DNA from: an uncultured Lachnospiraceae bacterium | Lineage (GTDB): Bacteria > Bacillota > Clostridia > Lachnospirales > Lachnospiraceae | DNA length: 42,506 bases | Direction: 5' to 3' | Assembly: GCA_902775555.1 (NCBI GenBank) | Contig: CACYMQ010000037.1 | Span: 1-42,506 of the forward strand | In this document: positions 1-8,194 of the stretch, in pieces | Layout of the letters: every line of letters begins with the position of its first letter | Numbering within the stretch: position 1 is the stretch's first letter | Translations under genes and position numbers: made by a program | Notes under the pieces: generated by a model | Told to the model about the DNA's origin: nothing | Seen by the model: the letters and a program-made list of their open reading frames with translations, nothing else | Databases searched by the model: none

Positions 1-1059
1 TTCCGTGCCGGAGATACGGAAGCTCTCTTCGGTGAGAAGGTGGTGACACTGTTTCAGCAGGCGGATTATTCGGTCTGCAATACGGAGGGCTGTATCGCAG
101 ATCACACGGACGCCGTTCGTAAGGTGGGACCGGTTGTCACTGCGGGAAGTGCAACTCTGAATGCACTGAAACGTCTGGGAGTGCGGGCCTTAACCCTGGG
201 GAATACCCATATGATGGACGGAGGGGTCACAGGGTTTCGGGAATACACCTCGCTTTTGGAGGAAAGCGGGATCGAATACTTCGGCTGCGGGACCGACCTG
301 GAACATATGAAAAATCATATCCTGGTGGAAGAAAAGGGGGTCAGGGTCATACTCTACAATGTGATGGAGTTTTTCTTTAACGGCGCGACGAAGAACGGAC
401 CCGGAGGAAATCTCTATGACGAGACCAGGGTGCTGGAAGAACTGCGGGAACTGAAGAAGGAATGTGATCATCTGGTGGTGCTGTATCATGGGGGCTTCGA
501 GTCCACATTTTACAACACGCCGCTGATCCGGAGCCGGTTTCACCGGATGGCGGATGCCGGCGCGGATATCCTGATCTCCCAGCATACGCATGCCATCGGA
601 AATGAGGAGGAATACAACGGTTCCCTTCTGATCTACGGGCAGGGGAATTTCTGCTTTAACCTGGCAAAGAAGGTGAATGAATGTCTGATGCACGGCATGC
701 TCCTGTCCTTCTGTTTCACAAAGGACGGATACCGGGTAAATCGGCATGTGGTCCGTCGTACAGAAATCGGATGCGTATACGACGTGGAGCAGGATCTGTC
801 CGGACAAATGGAACGAACGAAACTGCATGAACGGCTCCTTTCAGGAAATCCGGAGGCGGAAGAGATATTCCTGCGGGAAAACCGGAAGGTCAGCAGGGTA
901 TTCATTGAACGGCTGCTGAAGGGCTTCTATGGTACGGATGAGCTTCCGGAGCTTAGCGAAAAACAGATCCGCATCCTCCTGCTCATGCTTCAGGCAGAGG
1001 AGATGAACGAGATGGCAGTCTGCTATTTAACGGAGTTGTTGGAGAAATATGAAAAGTGA
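1..1059 (+). CDS. CapA-family metallophosphatase-like protein, 5' end cut by window
   Basis: The frame is open from base 1, so the true start lies outside the window. The first in-frame GTG (40) falls inside conserved sequence and is probably not the start. Seen: ADYSVCNTEG, LGNTHMMDGG, LYHGGFES, SQHTHAIGN and IYGQGNF. These match the order of metal-binding and core motifs in the CapA/PGA_cap family of calcineurin-like phosphoesterase-fold proteins, which take part in capsule or poly-gamma-glutamate synthesis. The last 100 residues are a helical tail outside the core fold. The stop overlaps the next gene by 11 bp, so translation is probably coupled to the membrane phosphatase that follows. 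The substrate is unknown; Lachnospiraceae carry many CapA paralogues not linked to a capsule locus. Confidence 0.8.
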   Translation, partial: FRAGDTEALFGEKVVTLFQQADYSVCNTEGCIADHTDAVRKVGPVVTAGSATLNALKRLGVRALTLGNTHMMDGGVTGFREYTSLLEESGIEYFGCGTDLEHMKNHILVEEKGVRVILYNVMEFFFNGATKNGPGGNLYDETRVLEELRELKKECDHLVVLYHGGFESTFYNTPLIRSRFHRMADAGADILISQHTHAIGNEEEYNGSLLIYGQGNFCFNLAKKVNECLMHGMLLSFCFTKDGYRVNRHVVRRTEIGCVYDVEQDLSGQMERTKLHERLLSGNPEAEEIFLRENRKVSRVFIERLLKGFYGTDELPELSEKQIRILLLMLQAEEMNEMAVCYLTELLEKYEK

Positions 1060-3061
1060 TCGAAAAAATGATAAAATAACAGGAAATATCCGGATGCCTC
1101 TGTTGGTGAGGATCTCTATCCTTGTTCTCCTTGCGCTTTCTGTCTCCGGCGTTCTGCTTGCTACATTGTATCAGAATTACCGCAGGAAGAAAGCGGTAGA
1201 ACAGGGAGGAGAATCTGCCAGACATGCCTGTGCCATTATCCGGAACTACATGCACTCTACCGGATACAGAGAAGAAATCTTTCAATGGACGGAACAAACC
1301 CAGTGGGATCTTTATTATCTGCAGGATGTGTTTTTCCCTGAGGTCTGTGCGGCGATGGATCTTAAATATCTCTACCTGTTTTCCATCGATGAGCATCAGA
1401 AACGTCATCATATCGTCACGGTGACGAACAATATAAGCGATCAGGATAATCTGCACGATTACATTCAACACTATGACCAGGATATGGAATTGCCTCTCCA
1501 GGAAAATGAAAAGGAAGTGCTGAATCGTACAAAAGACAGTGCTCTTCAGGAAGTAAATAACGAATTCGGACATGTCGTGAACTGCGTCATGGGTTATTAT
1601 GATGAGACAGGTAAGCTGATCGGCATGATCGGAGCGGATTACGATATGGAGCTCCTGATGTCGAATATGAGAAAGGACAACAGCTACCTTCTGATCATCG
1701 GATTTTCAGCTATTATAATCACATTTTTCCTTGTGCTGATCATGATTCATATATGGGTGCTCCGTCCCATCGGGGATTTATCCCGACATATGCGGGATTT
1801 CAAGGAGGATAAGGTATTACATCTTCCGAAGAATACATCCCATTTTCAGGACGAGATATCGGATATGGAGACGTCCTTCCGGGAAATGGCCATGGATCTG
1901 TCGAACTATGTGGATGACATTCAGAGAATGGCCTCTGAGAAGGCGGAGTCGGATGTGCAGCTTGAACTGGCGAGGCGGATCCAGAATGGTATGGTTCCTC
2001 CCGAGAAGGGATACTTCGGCCGTGGCTGCTCGGTATATGCGGTCATGCGTCCGGCGCTGGAGGTGGGTGGAGACTTTTACGACGTCTTCGATCTACCCAT
2101 GGGAAAGGTGGGGATCCTGATCGGAGACATTTCCGGTAAAGGGATCGGAGCGGCTCTGTTCATGTCCATCGTTCATCGTATCGTACGGGAACGTCTACGC
2201 ACCGGCATGTCGCCGGCGAAGGCGCTGAAGCGGGCAAATGATGAGATCTGCAGAGAAAACCCGGAGGACTTTTTTGCATCTGTTTTTGCGGCATCATGGG
2301 ATCCGATGAACGGCAAACTCACCTATGCAAATGCAGGTCATAATCCGCCGGTCCGATTCGGAAGAAAAGTCGAGGAGATCAAGGTCCTTCCGGGAGATGT
2401 CCTGGGACTTTATGACGACGCCTATTTCAAGAATGAAACGATGGAGCTGGAGATAGGAGAGGGACTTCTTCTTTATACGGACGGTGTTACGGAGGCGCTG
2501 AATCCCCGGCGTGAGGCCTATGGACTGGATCGCCTTCTGGAACAGGTGTCCGGGATAGAACCGGATTCGAAGAAGATCGTCAATACGATCCGGAACAATG
2601 TGCTGGATTTTGAAGGAGAAAACCATATCTTTGATGATATTACCATGATCGCCATCCAGCGGCAGGGTGTTCAGTGGATCAGAATGGTACCGGAGCTTTC
2701 GGAACTGGATCTGTTGAAGGAGTGTGTTATGAGCAACGTGGAGGATCAGGAGCTTGCAAAGGATGTGATGATGTCATCCGAAGAATGGTTTGTAAATATC
2801 ATGTTTTATTCTCAGGCCAAGAGCATTCTCTTCGATATCGTCCGTGAAAACCAGCTGATCAAGGTGACCTTTGCCGATGACGGTGTTCCCTTTGACCCGA
2901 CGACATATATCGGGGAGAAGGCATTTGAAGACCTTGATACCGGAGGCATGGGTATTAGGATGATCAGGGATCTCTGCACTGAGATCCGGTATGAACGTGT
3001 TGAGTGCAGAAATGTAGTAACGCTGGTATTCAAACAGAAGAAAGATATAGACGCGAAATGA
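1049..3061 (+). CDS. Membrane SpoIIE/RsbU-type PP2C phosphatase fused to RsbW-like HATPase
   Basis: 670 residues. A TM helix (~20-42), an extracellular sensor segment (~45-215), a second TM (~218-240) and a HAMP-like linker (~240-300) lead into a LELARRIQNGMVPP helix. The PP2C domain (~310-545) shows GGDFYDVFDL, GDISGKGIGAALFM, GHNPP, YTDGVTEALN and DDITMI, so its metal-binding acids are intact. Residues ~550-670 form a GHKL ATPase domain with an E-x-x-x-N N-box (EWFVN), DDGVP (D-x-G-x-P) and TGGMGIRMI, as in the anti-sigma kinases RsbW/SpoIIAB. Phosphatase and kinase therefore sit in one chain, and a STAS gene follows after ~80 bp. Known of the families: they act oppositely on a STAS serine. 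Inferred: this chain sets the phosphorylation state of the neighbouring STAS protein in response to an outside signal. Confidence 0.9.
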   Translation: MKSDRKNDKITGNIRMPLLVRISILVLLALSVSGVLLATLYQNYRRKKAVEQGGESARHACAIIRNYMHSTGYREEIFQWTEQTQWDLYYLQDVFFPEVCAAMDLKYLYLFSIDEHQKRHHIVTVTNNISDQDNLHDYIQHYDQDMELPLQENEKEVLNRTKDSALQEVNNEFGHVVNCVMGYYDETGKLIGMIGADYDMELLMSNMRKDNSYLLIIGFSAIIITFFLVLIMIHIWVLRPIGDLSRHMRDFKEDKVLHLPKNTSHFQDEISDMETSFREMAMDLSNYVDDIQRMASEKAESDVQLELARRIQNGMVPPEKGYFGRGCSVYAVMRPALEVGGDFYDVFDLPMGKVGILIGDISGKGIGAALFMSIVHRIVRERLRTGMSPAKALKRANDEICRENPEDFFASVFAASWDPMNGKLTYANAGHNPPVRFGRKVEEIKVLPGDVLGLYDDAYFKNETMELEIGEGLLLYTDGVTEALNPRREAYGLDRLLEQVSGIEPDSKKIVNTIRNNVLDFEGENHIFDDITMIAIQRQGVQWIRMVPELSELDLLKECVMSNVEDQELAKDVMMSSEEWFVNIMFYSQAKSILFDIVRENQLIKVTFADDGVPFDPTTYIGEKAFEDLDTGGMGIRMIRDLCTEIRYERVECRNVVTLVFKQKKDIDAK

Positions 3062-3140
3062 CCTGTGCCGGACGGCCTCCCGCTCGAAGGACAGGATGGA
3101 GACGTCAGTGAATATTATACTATGGAAAGGAAGACTTACT

Positions 3141-3428
3141 ATGGAGATCATTAAGACGGAAAACGGAAACGAAGTGACTATGAAGCTGGTAGGCTGGCTG
3201 GATACCAAGGCCGCCCCCGAACTGAAGGAAGAGGTTGATAAATTACAGGAGAATGAAAGCCTCATTCTTGATCTGGAGAAACTGGAGTATGTGGCATCTT
3301 TCGGCCTCAGACAGTTTGTTGCCACATATAAGAAGCTGAACGGAAAGATGGTGCTTCGAAATGTACCGGATAATATCCTGGGCATTCTGAAGACGATGGG
3401 TATGGATAAGAGGATCCCCATCGAATGA
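3141..3428 (+). CDS. STAS-domain anti-sigma-factor antagonist-like protein
   Basis: 95 residues from the ATG at 3141, chosen because AAAGGAAG lies 7-8 bases upstream; an ATG at 3096 would add 15 residues with no good RBS. The whole chain is one STAS domain: GWLDTKAAPELKEEV, LILDLEKLEYVASFGLRQF and a C-terminal amphipathic helix. The serine phosphorylated in SpoIIAA/RsbV falls in the D-S-S-G loop. Here the loop reads A-S-F-G, so the Ser is kept but the preceding Asp is Ala. It is the likely substrate of the upstream PP2C/HATPase protein. It overlaps the codons at 3425 by 4 bp, so the secreted protein downstream is probably in the same transcript. No sigma factor gene is visible nearby. Confidence 0.88.
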   Translation: MEIIKTENGNEVTMKLVGWLDTKAAPELKEEVDKLQENESLILDLEKLEYVASFGLRQFVATYKKLNGKMVLRNVPDNILGILKTMGMDKRIPIE

Positions 3429-3460
3429 TGAGGCGGTTGTGGGGAAACAGGGTGGAAATC

Positions 3461-5530
3461 ATGAGAAATAAACTGAAGATCTATATCCTGACGGCTGCGG
3501 TCATATTTTCCGGCACAGTCATAAATGCATCCGGTACAGCTGATGCCGCAGGGGGGATATGGAAGAAGAATTCCAGGGGATGGTGGTATGGCTATCCCAA
3601 TGGGACATATGCCGTGAACCAATGGCTGAAGATCGGAAAGAAGTGGTATCATTTTGATAAGGCAGGCTACATGCAGACCGGATGGAAGAAGATCTCCGGG
3701 AAATGGTATTACTTTGTCTCCTCGGGAGCGATGCAGACCGGGTGGAAGAAGATCTCCGGGAAATGGTATTACTTTGCCTCCTCCGGAGCGATGCAGACCG
3801 GATGGAAGAAGATCGCCGATAAAACATATTATTTCAGTTCAACCGGTGAGATGCGGACAGGTACCGTGATCGTGAACGGAAAAGAATATATCTTCAGACA
3901 CGATGGCACATGGATCGACAGACAGACCCCGATGGGGATCGACGCGGCACATTTTCCGGATGCAGCTTTCAGAAAATATATCGGAGATGCCTTTGACAAG
4001 GACCATAACGGTGTTCTCAGCGATGCGGAGATCGATCTGATCCGGAATGTTCATTGTGAAGACATGAATATCCATTCCGTCAAAGGGATCGAATACTTCC
4101 CCGAACTGATCGGACTCTGGTGCAAGGGAAATCACATATCCGAACTTGATCTTTCGGGAAATTCCGGCCTGAAGGGGATATGGTGCTCCTTTAATGACTT
4201 TACCTCCCTGGATCTTTCGGATTGTCCGAAACTGGAATGGCTATACTGTTTCAACTGCAAACTGAGATCTCTGAATGTCCGGAACAATCCGGATCTGGCA
4301 TATCTGGAATGTAATTCCAATCCGGAGCTGAAACAGCTGGATCTGAAGAAGAACAGTAAGCTGGAGAATCTGTTCTGCAGTAAATGCGGACTGACCTCTC
4401 TCGACCTTTCCGGAAATCCGCTTCTCTGCGAACTGGCGGTATTCTATAATGATCTGTCCCGGATCGATGTGTCCAAAAATCCGAATCTGAAGCGTTTGGA
4501 TATATGGCATAATCCGCGGCTCGGAAATGTGGATGTGGGCAGTATAAAGGGACTTCAGTATTATAACTGCGCATGGACAGGGCTTACGAAGATCGATGTC
4601 AGCCGGAACCCGGAACTTCTGGAACTGGTCTGCGGGTATAACAGCGGGCTGAATATACTGGATCTTTCCCATAATCCCAAGCTGGCATATCTGGCCTGCG
4701 AATGTGATGTGAACCTGAAGGCTTTGAATCTTTCCCACAATCCCAGGCTGTATTATCTGCTGGCATTCGGCCTCAGCAGTATTGATACCATTGACATCAG
4801 CCATAACAGCCGTCTCTGCAAGGCTTATCTGGAAGGGAAATATGTTCACGAGACCGAGAATCTCGGGAATGTTTACTCCAGGACGATCGATTACGGCGGA
4901 AGCAGTGATCCCTTTGACGAACTCCGGCACTGTGTCTGCTTTGATGATGATACGACCATCATCGGTGTATATAAGGGAAGTAACGATGTACCTGACAGTG
5001 TGATGGATACGAAGGATGGTCATTCGGCTTCGGATGCCTTTGTGACCAGAGCCGAGGCAATGCAGGCCCTGTACGAAGCGGCAGGAAGTCCTGACGTGAA
5101 GGGAACATCCCGGTTTAAGGATGTTTCAGCCGGTGCGTCATATGCCGCTGCCGTGAAATGGGGCGAGGATAACAGGATATGCTTCGGATATCCCATGATC
5201 AGTTCGGATACCTTCTGCCCGGATCAGTTGATCAGCAGACAGGATTTTGCTCTTATGGCACACCGGTTTGCGGATCATATGGGATTCGGAACAGCCTTTG
5301 ACTACGGAAGGACCGATTGGTTTAAGGATTACTATGACATCGATTTTTATGCCTGGGGGTCCTTTACCTGGGCGATCCAATGGAATGTACTAAGTTTTGA
5401 TAAGACGAATAATAACTGCTGTCCCCATGGAAGACTGACGAAAGACGAGCTGAAGGCAGGAGTCGCAGAGATCTTCGATCTGGATGAAGGTGCCGCATAC
5501 TCCGGGATCGTGGATGGAAACGGGAGATAA
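3461..5530 (+). CDS. Secreted surface protein: CW-binding repeats, EF-hand-like loop, leucine-rich repeats, SLH-like C-terminus
   Basis: The start at ATG 3461 follows AGGGTGG with good spacing and gives a clean signal peptide (MRNKLKIYIL...TADA). An in-frame ATG at 3425 overlaps the STAS stop and would add 12 residues. Order in the 689-residue product: signal peptide 1-31; four to five CW-binding units (GWKKISGKWYYF type, ~35-150); an EF-hand-like loop DKDHNGVLSDAE (~179-190); about a dozen short leucine-rich repeats of LDLSxNPxLxxLxC type (~200-480), cysteine-bearing like clostridial internalin-type LRRs; and an SLH-like segment (TRAEAMQALYEA...FKDVSAGASYAAAVKW...ISRQDFALMAHR, ~526-610). CW repeats bind wall choline or teichoic acids in pneumococcus; the ligand here is unknown. 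Probable role is adhesion or wall attachment. Confidence 0.88.
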   Translation: MRNKLKIYILTAAVIFSGTVINASGTADAAGGIWKKNSRGWWYGYPNGTYAVNQWLKIGKKWYHFDKAGYMQTGWKKISGKWYYFVSSGAMQTGWKKISGKWYYFASSGAMQTGWKKIADKTYYFSSTGEMRTGTVIVNGKEYIFRHDGTWIDRQTPMGIDAAHFPDAAFRKYIGDAFDKDHNGVLSDAEIDLIRNVHCEDMNIHSVKGIEYFPELIGLWCKGNHISELDLSGNSGLKGIWCSFNDFTSLDLSDCPKLEWLYCFNCKLRSLNVRNNPDLAYLECNSNPELKQLDLKKNSKLENLFCSKCGLTSLDLSGNPLLCELAVFYNDLSRIDVSKNPNLKRLDIWHNPRLGNVDVGSIKGLQYYNCAWTGLTKIDVSRNPELLELVCGYNSGLNILDLSHNPKLAYLACECDVNLKALNLSHNPRLYYLLAFGLSSIDTIDISHNSRLCKAYLEGKYVHETENLGNVYSRTIDYGGSSDPFDELRHCVCFDDDTTIIGVYKGSNDVPDSVMDTKDGHSASDAFVTRAEAMQALYEAAGSPDVKGTSRFKDVSAGASYAAAVKWGEDNRICFGYPMISSDTFCPDQLISRQDFALMAHRFADHMGFGTAFDYGRTDWFKDYYDIDFYAWGSFTWAIQWNVLSFDKTNNNCCPHGRLTKDELKAGVAEIFDLDEGAAYSGIVDGNGR
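3671..3850 (+). repeat. 60-bp in-frame direct repeat, three copies (CW-binding units)
   Basis: Three consecutive 60-bp units start at 3671, 3731 and 3791. The first two differ at only about three positions over 60 bases; the third has diverged in its second half. Each encodes one 20-residue CW-binding unit. Near-identity at the DNA level points to recent duplication and makes copy-number change by slippage likely. Confidence 0.9.
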
Positions 5531-5544
5531 GGAGTTATTTTGGA

Positions 5545-5607
5545 ATGAGTGATCAGAATCAGACTACCGAAAAAAAACTGAATCGTATCGGGATCCGGAC
5601 CCTATAA
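5545..5607 (+). CDS. Possible 20-codon ORF, function unknown
   Basis: An ATG at 5545 with AAGGAG at 5529-5534 (about 10 bases upstream) opens a 20-codon frame, mostly polar and basic (MSDQNQTTEKK...), ending TAA at 5607. It lies 14 bp after the surface protein stop. It may be a genuine micro-ORF or the 5' stump of a lost gene. No homology was recognised. Confidence 0.25.
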   Translation: MSDQNQTTEKKLNRIGIRTL

Positions 5608-5718
5608 GGATTCCGGTATAATGGTGGTATTATATGTTAAAGTGTGATATGATATGTACAAGCTGTTCCGGCCTGAAAGCGGCGGATCAGTATTATGATC
5701 TGTAAAAGGAGGCTGTTT

Positions 5719-6096
5719 ATGAAAATTACATCATTTAACCCTTTGATCGTAACAAAGGATGCTGAACCGGTCATCAAACTATTTGAAGAACTGGGATTTG
5801 AGCGTCGACATACGAAAGAGTCGATCGGCAAGAGCAATGTTACCGATGTCCGGATGAAGGATGCCAATGGTTTCCATGTGGATATTTCATCCGGCAGTGG
5901 AGAATGGACCATGATCCGCATGAATGTGGATGATCTTGACGAGACGGTAAAATTCCTTGAGGAACGTGGATTCCATAAGGCAAGACATGATGCTGCAAAA
6001 GAAACCATCGATACCGGTTCCTCCAAGATCAATGTCATGGTTTCGCCTTCGGGTTATATCTTATCCGTTTCGCAGCATATAAAAGATCATGACTAG
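5719..6096 (+). CDS. VOC-superfamily (glyoxalase/bleomycin-resistance fold) protein, first of a tandem pair
   Basis: 125 residues from ATG 5719, chosen for AAAGGAGG six bases upstream; the ATG at 5695 has no RBS. The chain runs through two beta-alpha-beta-beta-beta modules typical of VOC proteins: FNPLIVTKDAEPVIKLFEELGFERRH, VRMKDANGFHVDIS, MNVDDLDETVKFLEERGF and a C-terminal strand ending VSQHIK. VOC proteins bind metals or small hydrophobic ligands; substrates cannot be read from sequence here. I cannot identify a complete His/Glu metal set, so it could be a binding protein. It is closely related to the gene at 6154, and both share the MKIT(S/T)FNP start and QHIK end. Confidence 0.82.
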   Translation: MKITSFNPLIVTKDAEPVIKLFEELGFERRHTKESIGKSNVTDVRMKDANGFHVDISSGSGEWTMIRMNVDDLDETVKFLEERGFHKARHDAAKETIDTGSSKINVMVSPSGYILSVSQHIKDHD

Positions 6097-6153
6097 GGTG
6101 TCATGTCATATCCAAAGTATCTTGAACGATCATGGATTGAAAGGAGATAAGAT

Positions 6154-6528
6154 ATGAAGATCACAACATTTAATCCCCAGATAATGACAAATAACCCGGA
6201 GCCGGTCATGGAGCTGTTTCAGGAATTGGGCTTTGAGAAACGCCATGATAAAAAGGATATCGGGGAACTGAAGGTGGAGGGCATCCGTATGAAGGATGCA
6301 AACGGATATGCTCTGGATATCTCGATCCCGCCGATCTCTTTACCGAAGGATCTGATCGCGATCCGGGTAAATGTAGATGATTTTGATGAGGCGTATCAGT
6401 TCTTCACAGAACGTGGATTCAAGAATTATTACGGGGATCAGACGGCTGATACCAAATCCTCCAGATCCGCAGTGCTTATCTCGGAATCCGGACTAGGGAT
6501 CAATCTGGTCCAGCATATAAAAAAATGA
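6154..6528 (+). CDS. VOC-superfamily protein, second of a tandem pair
   Basis: 124 residues, AAAGGAG eight bases upstream. It aligns end to end with the protein encoded at 5719: shared elements include PEPVMELFQELGFEKRH, RMKDANGY, RVNVDDFDEAYQFFTERGF and VQHIKK. The two genes are 57 bp apart with no terminator between, so they look like a duplicated co-transcribed pair. Divergence in the middle (a PPISLPKD insert) suggests different ligands. Two hairpin-plus-T signals follow at 6544 and 6602. Confidence 0.82.
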   Translation: MKITTFNPQIMTNNPEPVMELFQELGFEKRHDKKDIGELKVEGIRMKDANGYALDISIPPISLPKDLIAIRVNVDDFDEAYQFFTERGFKNYYGDQTADTKSSRSAVLISESGLGINLVQHIKK

Positions 6529-6543
6529 AAGCATTGAAATCCG

Positions 6544-6568
6544 AACCGTCCGTTTCGGCGGTTTTTTT
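6544..6568 (+). terminator. Rho-independent terminator after the VOC pair
   Basis: AACCG pairs with CGGTT and the inner CCG with CGG around a TTT loop, with a single bulged T, followed by seven T. It starts 15 bases after the VOC stop codon. Confidence 0.75.
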
Positions 6569-6601
6569 ATCACCCGGCTTGAATGACAGTTTTATTTCCC
6601 T

Positions 6602-6632
6602 GCCTGTGGCAGATCGTTGCCACAGGCTTTTT
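6602..6632 (+). terminator. Second rho-independent terminator, perfect 10-bp stem
   Basis: GCCTGTGGCA and TGCCACAGGC are perfectly complementary around the loop GATCGT, followed by five T. It backs up the weaker hairpin at 6544 and insulates the cstA promoter downstream. Confidence 0.88.
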
Positions 6633-6637
6633 CTTGT

Positions 6638-6665
6638 TTGATTCCAATGTCCGTTCTGTTATAAT
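6638..6665 (+). promoter_or_regulatory. Sigma-A-type promoter for cstA
   Basis: TTGATT (6638-6643), 16-bp spacer, TATAAT (6660-6665), about 66 bases before the cstA start and directly after a strong terminator. Confidence 0.65.
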
Positions 6666-6731
6666 AAACACAGATGGATCTGTGCGATGGTAGGGATCGT
6701 TGTTTTAGAAATTAGAAAGAAGGAACGGATT

Positions 6732-8168
6732 ATGATTTCTTTGATCTGTGCATTTGCGGTTTTGTTACTCGGTTACCTTGTATATGGGCGGATAATCGAA
6801 AAAACGATCGAACCGGATGACAGAGTCACGCCGGCCTATACAAAGGAAGACGGTGTGGATTTTGTACCCATGAAGACATGGAAAGCCTTTCTGGTACAGC
6901 TGCTGAATATAGCCGGAACCGGACCGATCTTCGGGGCACTTATGGGCGCATGCTTCGGGCCGGTTGTATTCCTTTGGATCGTGTTCGGCGCGATCCTGGG
7001 TGGTGCCGTTCATGATTTCATGATCGGAATGATCTCGGAGCGGCATGACGGTGCCTCCATAGCGGAACTGTCCGGTATCTATCTTGGAAATGTAGTCAAA
7101 TGGATCATGAGGATCTTTTCCATCCTGCTGCTTCTCCTTACAGGTACGGTCTTTGTGACGAGTCCGGCAGGACTCCTTTCCATGCTGACACCGGATTTCA
7201 TGGATAAGCAGGTATGGATCGTTATCATTCTGGCTTATTATGTTCTGGCGACCCTGCTTCCCATCGATAAGATCATCGGACGGTTGTATCCGATCTTCGG
7301 AGCGGTTTTGATCCTTATGGCAGTCGGCATCCTTTGCGGGACTATTTTCGGCGGATATACTGTGCCGGAGATCAGTTTTACAAACCTGCACCCGGAGGGT
7401 CTTCCTGTATGGCCATATATGTTCGTGACCGTTGCCTGTGGTGCGATCTCCGGATTTCATGCCACACAGTCACCGATGATGGCCAAATGTATCACCTCGG
7501 AGAAGGTGGGACGTAAGGTGTTCTATGGGGCGATGATCTCCGAAAGTGTTATCGCACTGGTATGGGCTGCAGGCGGTGTGGCCTTCTATGGTGTAACGGG
7601 CGGTCTTTTCGATGCCCTTGCAGATCATGGCCAGTCCGGAGTTGTCTATGATATAGCACATGGTATGCTCGGTGGAGCAGGCGGGATCCTGGCCATCGTC
7701 GGAGTTGTTGCCTGTCCCATCACTTCGGGAGATACAGCCTTCCGTTCCGCGCGGCTTACTCTTGCAGAGATGTTCCATATGGATCAGAAGAAACTGAGAA
7801 ACCGTATGATCATCACCCTGCCGCTGCTTGGGATCGGAGCTATTCTTACCCAGATCGACTTCAATGTCCTCTGGAGATATTTCTCATGGAGCAATCAGAC
7901 TCTGGCAATGGCTGCTTTATGGATCGCAACCGTCTATATGCTCAGGTCCAGGAAGATCAAGATCTCGTCTTTGGTCACGGCAGTACCGGCCACCTTTATG
8001 ACAGCCGTAAGCCTGACTTATATCCTGATGGCGAAGGAAGGATTTGGCATCAGTCAGGAAATTGCCTATCCCATAGGGATCATATTTGCTTTGTTGCACT
8101 TTGTTGGATATATTATGCTGGAACGCAGACTGAGAAAGAGTGAAGAACCGGAATCGATTACTCGATAA
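6732..8168 (+). CDS. cstA: CstA-family peptide/pyruvate permease
   Basis: 478 residues from ATG 6732, preceded by AAGGAA at good spacing; an upstream GTG at 6687 adds a hydrophilic 15-residue leader and is less likely. The protein is almost entirely membrane helices and contains the CstA signatures AFLVQLLNIAGTGPIFGALMG, GGAVHDFMIG, SGFHATQSPMMAKC and GDTAFRSARLTLAE. Length agrees with the short clostridial CstA form rather than the ~700-residue E. coli protein. Family members take up peptides, and some take up pyruvate, during carbon limitation; the substrate here is not proven. It has its own promoter (6638). The HD/APH gene follows after 26 bp, so the two may be co-transcribed. Confidence 0.92.
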   Translation: MISLICAFAVLLLGYLVYGRIIEKTIEPDDRVTPAYTKEDGVDFVPMKTWKAFLVQLLNIAGTGPIFGALMGACFGPVVFLWIVFGAILGGAVHDFMIGMISERHDGASIAELSGIYLGNVVKWIMRIFSILLLLLTGTVFVTSPAGLLSMLTPDFMDKQVWIVIILAYYVLATLLPIDKIIGRLYPIFGAVLILMAVGILCGTIFGGYTVPEISFTNLHPEGLPVWPYMFVTVACGAISGFHATQSPMMAKCITSEKVGRKVFYGAMISESVIALVWAAGGVAFYGVTGGLFDALADHGQSGVVYDIAHGMLGGAGGILAIVGVVACPITSGDTAFRSARLTLAEMFHMDQKKLRNRMIITLPLLGIGAILTQIDFNVLWRYFSWSNQTLAMAALWIATVYMLRSRKIKISSLVTAVPATFMTAVSLTYILMAKEGFGISQEIAYPIGIIFALLHFVGYIMLERRLRKSEEPESITR

Positions 8169-8194
8169 AGAGATAAGGTGGTGTTTACAGAAGT

